Part shown: positions 60,346-64,000 of the stretch, one piece after another
How the letters are laid out: every line of letters begins with the position of its first letter
How positions within the stretch are numbered: the first letter of the stretch is position 1
NCBI RefSeq assembly: GCF_900163695.1
Contig: NZ_FUIC01000051.1
Span: forward strand, 1-64,000
DNA length: 64,000 nt
Reading direction: 5' to 3'
Origin: Gulosibacter sp. 10
GTDB taxonomy: Bacteria > Actinomycetota > Actinomycetes > Actinomycetales > Microbacteriaceae
Notes under the pieces: generated by a model
What the model was told of the DNA's origin: nothing
Database searches by the model: none
The model's input: the letters and a program-made list of their open reading frames with translations, nothing else
Position numbers and translations under genes: made by a program

Positions 60346-61318
60346 CGTGCGGGCGGTGCGGCTGCGGTCGCGGACGCCGTGGGACGTCGCCGTCGAGGAG
60401 ACGGCGCGCCCCGAGCCGGGCCCGGGGCAGGTGGCCATCCGCACCGAGGCGGTGGGGCTCTGCGGCAGCGACGTGCACGCGGTGCGCGCCGATGCCGGCT
60501 ACGAGTGGGTGCCCGCCGGGGTCGTGCTCGGCCACGAGGCGGTGGGCACGGTCCTGTCGGGCCCGCTCGCCGGCACGCGCGTGGTGCCGATCTCGATCGA
60601 CGGCTGCGGCGCCTGCGCGGACTGCCGCGCGGGCGACACCCACTACTGCGCCGACCGGGACTGCGCCGGCATGCACTTCGACGGCGGCCTCGCCGAGGTC
60701 TTCGTCTACCCCGCCGACCGGCTGCACGTGCTCGCGGACCAGTCGCTGCCCGCCCCGGTGGCCGCGCTGCTCGAGCCGGCCGCGGTCGCGGCGCAGGCGC
60801 TGAGCCGGCTCGGCGGCCCGCTCGCGGGCCGGCGCATCGGCATCAGCGGGCCGGGCGCGATCGGCCTGCTCTCGGGCGCGCTGGCGCTCTTCGAGGGCGC
60901 CGAGGTCACGATCGTCGGCCCGCCCGAGGGGGCGGAGTCGCGGATGGCCTCGGCGCTCGCCCTCGGCATGCGCCCCGACACAGGCGAGACCGGCTTCGAC
61001 TACTGGCTCGACGCGTCGGGCGCGGGGATCGCGGTCGCCGCCGCGCTCCCGCGCATCCGCCGCGGCGGCGCCATGGTCGTGCCGGCGATGTTCCCCCGCC
61101 CCGTGGAGCTCGACTTCAACCTCCTCGTCCGCGGGCAGGTGCGGCTGCAGGGCACGTACGCCGCGGTGCGGGAGGACTACGCCCGCGCCGAGCGCATGCT
61201 GAGCGCGCGGGCCGGGGACCTCGCCGGGATCGTCGAGGAGTTCGCGCTCGAGGACGCGGTGACGGCGCTCCGCAAGGCCGCGGCCGCGGAGGTGGTCAAG
61301 CCCGTCGTCGTGCTCTGA
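60335..61318 (+). CDS. Zinc-type alcohol dehydrogenase
   Basis: 327-aa medium-chain dehydrogenase, somewhat short. Catalytic zinc region is GLCGSDVHAV near residue 38 and GHEAVG near 62. A cysteine loop CGACADCRAGDTHYC near 88 can hold the structural zinc. Rossmann motif ISGPGAIGLLSG is near 168. Start is TTG 60335, overlapping the LivF gene by 11 nt; GTG 60347 just after the stop is an alternative. It probably oxidises the imported hydroxy compound before the ThDP enzyme acts. Confidence 0.82.
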   Translation: MAADVRAVRLRSRTPWDVAVEETARPEPGPGQVAIRTEAVGLCGSDVHAVRADAGYEWVPAGVVLGHEAVGTVLSGPLAGTRVVPISIDGCGACADCRAGDTHYCADRDCAGMHFDGGLAEVFVYPADRLHVLADQSLPAPVAALLEPAAVAAQALSRLGGPLAGRRIGISGPGAIGLLSGALALFEGAEVTIVGPPEGAESRMASALALGMRPDTGETGFDYWLDASGAGIAVAAALPRIRRGGAMVVPAMFPRPVELDFNLLVRGQVRLQGTYAAVREDYARAERMLSARAGDLAGIVEEFALEDAVTALRKAAAAEVVKPVVVL

Positions 61319-61379
61319 TCCTCGCGGCGCCCCGCCGCGGAGCCCGTGCCCGGTGCCGGCCTCTGCGGCGATTCCCGAT

Positions 61380-61558
61380 GCCCGGGGCTTTGCTATCGGA
61401 CTCGCGGATGAGGACTATTCGCGAATACGGATATCGATTCCTTGACTCTCGCCCTCGGGGTGCGAACTATTGAATGCGTAGGCAGAGCCGTTATCGGATT
61501 TCGTGACGAATTCGAATGGATAACGGCCGTATTCGTAATTCCTGAAGAAGCGAGAATC
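61380..61558 (+). promoter_or_regulatory. AT-rich control region before the ThDP enzyme gene
   Basis: The last 60 bases are only 43% GC (26 of 60 counted). It contains the perfect palindrome TATTCGCGAATA (61416-61427), TTGACT (61442-61447) as a possible -35, and an inverted repeat CCGTTATC (61488-61495)/GATAACGG (61519-61526). It probably binds the LysR regulator encoded at the window end or another regulator, giving the ThDP gene its own promoter. Confidence 0.6.
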
Positions 61559-61626
61559 ATGTCGAACGCGAGCCAGTCCGTGAACAACCCGGAGGCGGGC
61601 GGCCCCGCCCCCTCGTCGCCGAGCGG
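61559..61626 (+). other. Out-of-frame 5' end of the ThDP enzyme gene (apparent one-base deletion)
   Basis: ATG 61559, with GAAGAAGCGA upstream, opens MSNASQSVNNPEAGGPAP and then shifts out of frame at a run of five Cs (61608-61612). One more C would continue as LVAERVAEAMSERSA, joining the downstream ThDP frame. There is no ATG, GTG or TTG in the downstream frame between 61474 and 61627. Confidence 0.7.
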
Positions 61627-63246
61627 GTGGCGGAGGCGATGTCCGAGCGCTCGGCCGCGACCTTCGGCGTCATGGGCAACGGCAACGCGTTCGTCGTGGG
61701 CTGGCTCGTGCGCCACGGGCATCGCTACGTCAAGGCGAGGCACGAGGCCGGCGCGATGTCGATGGCGCAGGGGTACTACCTGGCCACCGGCGAGATCGCC
61801 ACCGTGACGACCACGTACGGCCCCGGCTACACGAACATCCTCACGGTGCTCGCCGAGGCGGCCGTCGCGCGCACGCCCATGGTGGTCGTCGTGGGGGAGG
61901 GGCCGCGCGTCAAGCGGCCCTTCGACGTCGACCAGGCCATGGCGGCCCGCGCGATGGGCGTCGACACCCTCACGGTCGCCGCGGACGACGCGGCCGCGCT
62001 CACGCGCCGCGCCTTCGAGCTGGCGGCGCGGGACCTCAAGCCGGTCATCGTCTCCATCCCCTACGACATCGCGGAGACCCCGGCGGCGCCCGAGCGCGCG
62101 GTCGATCCGGTCGAGCCGCGGCCGAAGGCCCCCGTCGCGGAGGCCGACGTGGCGCGCGTCGCCGAGCTCCTCGCCGCGGCCGAGCGCCCGCTCGTGATCT
62201 CGGGCCGGGGCGCGCTGCTGTCCGGCGCGGCCGAGGCCGCGCACCGGCTCGGCGACCGTCTCGGCGCGCTCTTCGCGACCTCCGTCATGGCCCGGCGCGC
62301 GGTGCCCTCGGAGTGGGACCTCGGGATCGCCGGCGGCTTCGCCACGCTCGGCGCGGCGGCGCTCATGCGGCAGGCGGACGCGGTGCTCGTGCTCGGCGCA
62401 TCGATGAACACCTTTCAGATGCGCTACGGCACGCTGCTCTCGGGCGCGCGGCACGTCGTCCAGGTGGACGAGCGCGAGGCGGCCACCAGCCCCCTCGTCA
62501 CCGAGTTCGTCCGCGCCGATGCGCGCGACTTCGCGGAGCGGCTCGCGGAGGCGGTGCCGCGCGCCTCGGGGGAGACCTGGCGCGACCGCGTCCCCGGGGT
62601 GGCGGACGGCTCGATCCACGCGCCCGAGTCGCTGCCCGAGACGGATGCGGAGGGCCGCATCAACCCGCGCGCGCTGGCGCTGCGCCTCGATGAGCTGCTG
62701 CCTGCCGAGCGCACGATCGTGCAGGACGGCGGGCACTTCCTCGGCTGGCTCGCGATGCACGGCAGCGCGCCGGACCCCTACGGCCTGCAGCACCCGGGGC
62801 TCGCCTTCCACTCGATCGGGATGGGCTTCCCCTCGGCGCTCGGCGCGAGCATCGGGCGGCCCGACCGGCTCACGCTCCTGACCTGCGGCGACGGCGGCGG
62901 CATGATGACGCTGCCCGACCTCGAGACGCTCGTGCGGGAGGCCGAGCGCGCCGTCGTGGTGGTGTTCAACGACGCGGCCTACGGCATGGAGGTGCACCAG
63001 TACGAGCACCGCGGCATCAGCGCGGAGCCCATGGTGTTCGAGGACGTCGACCTCGCCGCGGTGGCCCGGGCGTTCGGGGCGGAGGCGCACACCGTCACCG
63101 AGCTCGGGCAGCTCGACCGCCTCGGCGAATGGCTCGCCGCCGGGGGCGCCGGCACGCTCTTCTTCGACGTGAAGATCTCGGGCCGGTTCGTCGCGGAGTA
63201 CGTGGCCGAGAAGGTCGAGCACGAGGCGGCGCGCGCCGCGGACTAG
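61627..63246 (+). CDS. Thiamine-diphosphate-dependent enzyme (decarboxylase/acetolactate synthase family)
   Basis: 539 aa from GTG 61627. N-terminal Pyr domain contains the activating Glu in KARHEAGAMSMAQGYY near residue 41. The middle domain has PLVISGRGALLSGA near 182. The C-terminal PP domain has the ThDP-Mg motif GDGGGMMTLPDL...FND near 419-449. Probable function is decarboxylation or ligation of a 2-oxoacid. GTG 61627 has no ribosome site and coding-like sequence extends upstream without a start, so the true start is probably ATG 61559 interrupted by a one-base loss in a C-run. Stop overlaps the convergent LysR stop (CTAG). Confidence 0.85.
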   Translation: MAEAMSERSAATFGVMGNGNAFVVGWLVRHGHRYVKARHEAGAMSMAQGYYLATGEIATVTTTYGPGYTNILTVLAEAAVARTPMVVVVGEGPRVKRPFDVDQAMAARAMGVDTLTVAADDAAALTRRAFELAARDLKPVIVSIPYDIAETPAAPERAVDPVEPRPKAPVAEADVARVAELLAAAERPLVISGRGALLSGAAEAAHRLGDRLGALFATSVMARRAVPSEWDLGIAGGFATLGAAALMRQADAVLVLGASMNTFQMRYGTLLSGARHVVQVDEREAATSPLVTEFVRADARDFAERLAEAVPRASGETWRDRVPGVADGSIHAPESLPETDAEGRINPRALALRLDELLPAERTIVQDGGHFLGWLAMHGSAPDPYGLQHPGLAFHSIGMGFPSALGASIGRPDRLTLLTCGDGGGMMTLPDLETLVREAERAVVVVFNDAAYGMEVHQYEHRGISAEPMVFEDVDLAAVARAFGAEAHTVTELGQLDRLGEWLAAGGAGTLFFDVKISGRFVAEYVAEKVEHEAARAAD

Positions 63247-64000
63247 CGCGGCTCGAGCATGGTGGCCGGGATGGGCTCCGCGAGGATGCGCTCGAGCACG
63301 AGCCGGGTCGCCGCCGACTGGTAGCGATCCGGATCCCACCACACGCCCACGCTGCGGCCGTCGTGCTCGCGTCCCGCGCGGCGCGCGTGCAGCCCGGTCG
63401 TATCCGAGACCTCCATCGCGAGGGCGTTGATGAGGCCGATGCCGAGCCCGGCCTTCACCATGTTCACGACGGTCTGGGGCTGCTCGGTCTGCTGCGCGAA
63501 CTCGACGTCGATGCCCCAGTCGTCCACCACCCGCCCGATCTCGGGCTCGATCTGCTTGCCGGGCCGGCCGATCGAGATGATGCGCCGCCCGGCCAGGTGC
63601 TCGGGGGCGATCGGCTCGGGCAGCTCGAGCAGCTCGTGCCCGGGCGGCAGGACGACGACGAAGGGCTCCTGCCACAGCACCCGGTGGGCGAGCTCGAGCT
63701 CGGGCTGCACCGGCCAGGAGTTGCGGATCGCGATGTTGATGGTGCCCGCGAGCAGCTTGTCGGTGAGCGCGTTCGTCGTCCCCTCGGTGAGCTGCACCTC
63801 CACCTGCGGATGCGTCTCGCGGAGCTTCGCGATGATGCCGACGAGGAAGCCGGCGCTCGCGCTCACGTGGCCGCCGACGACCACCACGCCCCGGATCTCC
63901 TCCGAGAGGTTCGCCACGGCCTCGCCGCCGTCGTCGAGGGACTGCAGGGCGCCGCGGGCGAAGGGGAGGTAGGCCTCTCCCGCGTCGGTGAGCTGCACCG
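63243..64000 (-). CDS. LysR-family regulator, 5' end outside the window
   Basis: At least 252 codons are present. The N-terminal helix-turn-helix is beyond the window edge; what remains begins at the end of the linker (QLTDAGEAYLPFARGALQSL) and continues as the LysR effector domain, with GVVVVGGHVSASAGFLVGIIAKLRETHPQVEVQL at about 35-70 and VNMVKAGLGIGLINALAM near 190. Convergent with the ThDP enzyme gene; the two TAG stops share the bases CTAG. It is a candidate regulator of the second catabolic cluster. Confidence 0.88.
   Translation of the reverse strand, partial: VQLTDAGEAYLPFARGALQSLDDGGEAVANLSEEIRGVVVVGGHVSASAGFLVGIIAKLRETHPQVEVQLTEGTTNALTDKLLAGTINIAIRNSWPVQPELELAHRVLWQEPFVVVLPPGHELLELPEPIAPEHLAGRRIISIGRPGKQIEPEIGRVVDDWGIDVEFAQQTEQPQTVVNMVKAGLGIGLINALAMEVSDTTGLHARRAGREHDGRSVGVWWDPDRYQSAATRLVLERILAEPIPATMLEPR

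Overview
This 64 kb window comes from a very GC-rich actinobacterial chromosome. Gene density, GTG and TTG starts, ATGA/GTGA stop-start overlaps and several leaderless promoters (a TANNNT-like -10 box only 6-7 nt before the start codon) all point that way. Gene content (DUF6457 protein beside Moco genes, FdhF/YdeP oxidoreductase, DUF559 endonuclease-like protein, DUF993 aldolase-like protein, many GntR regulators) suggests Microbacteriaceae, perhaps a Leucobacter-like genus; that placement is an inference. No rRNA, tRNA, insertion sequence, prophage or CRISPR array was seen.

Positions 1-16963 hold a LacI-controlled carbohydrate catabolic locus in three transcription units: (i) a ribose-type ABC importer, an aldose-dehydrogenase-like aldo/keto reductase, a zinc dehydrogenase and a glycerate kinase; (ii) a flavoprotein dehydrogenase, a Gfo/Idh/MocA oxidoreductase, a sugar isomerase-like TIM barrel and a DUF993 protein; (iii) an aldehyde dehydrogenase and a GMC oxidoreductase. 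Near-identical operators (consensus GAGAAAACGTTTTCTC) precede each unit. The locus appears to import a sugar-like compound, oxidise it in several steps and send a glycerate-level product to glycolysis. The substrate cannot be read from sequence.

Positions 17040-21579 carry two tandem universal stress proteins, an MFS transporter and a DacB-type carboxypeptidase. Positions 21694-38117 form a molybdenum island: nicotinamidase, MoaE, MoaA, MoaD, DUF6457 protein, MoaC, MoeA, a ThiF/MoeB-rhodanese fusion, the molybdate importer ModABC, and an FdhF-like molybdopterin oxidoreductase with its sulfurtransferase FdhD. A DUF2207 membrane protein and an AbiEi-like/DUF559 protein are interspersed.

Positions 38256-51963 are mixed: an MFS pump, an arsenite/bile-acid-type carrier, a low-GC orphan AAA ATPase, a fused E1 alpha-beta plus E2 2-oxoacid dehydrogenase operon, a VOC protein, an LhgO-like oxidase, two SDRs and three FCD-type GntR regulators. 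Positions 52108-64000 form a second catabolic cluster: Fe-dependent alcohol dehydrogenase, aldehyde dehydrogenase, SDR, a branched-chain-amino-acid-type ABC importer, a zinc alcohol dehydrogenase, a thiamine-diphosphate enzyme with an apparent one-base frameshift at its 5' end, and a LysR regulator cut by the window edge.

The most unusual feature is a family of hairpin elements, each exactly 53 bp, with 13-bp terminal inverted repeats (GGGACGAATAGCC - 27 nt - GGCTATTCGTCCC). Ten copies were found between 23.9 and 47.3 kb, all intergenic, with compensatory arm changes. The intergenic gaps around them also hold several short tandem repeats, including seven exact copies of a 19-bp unit.
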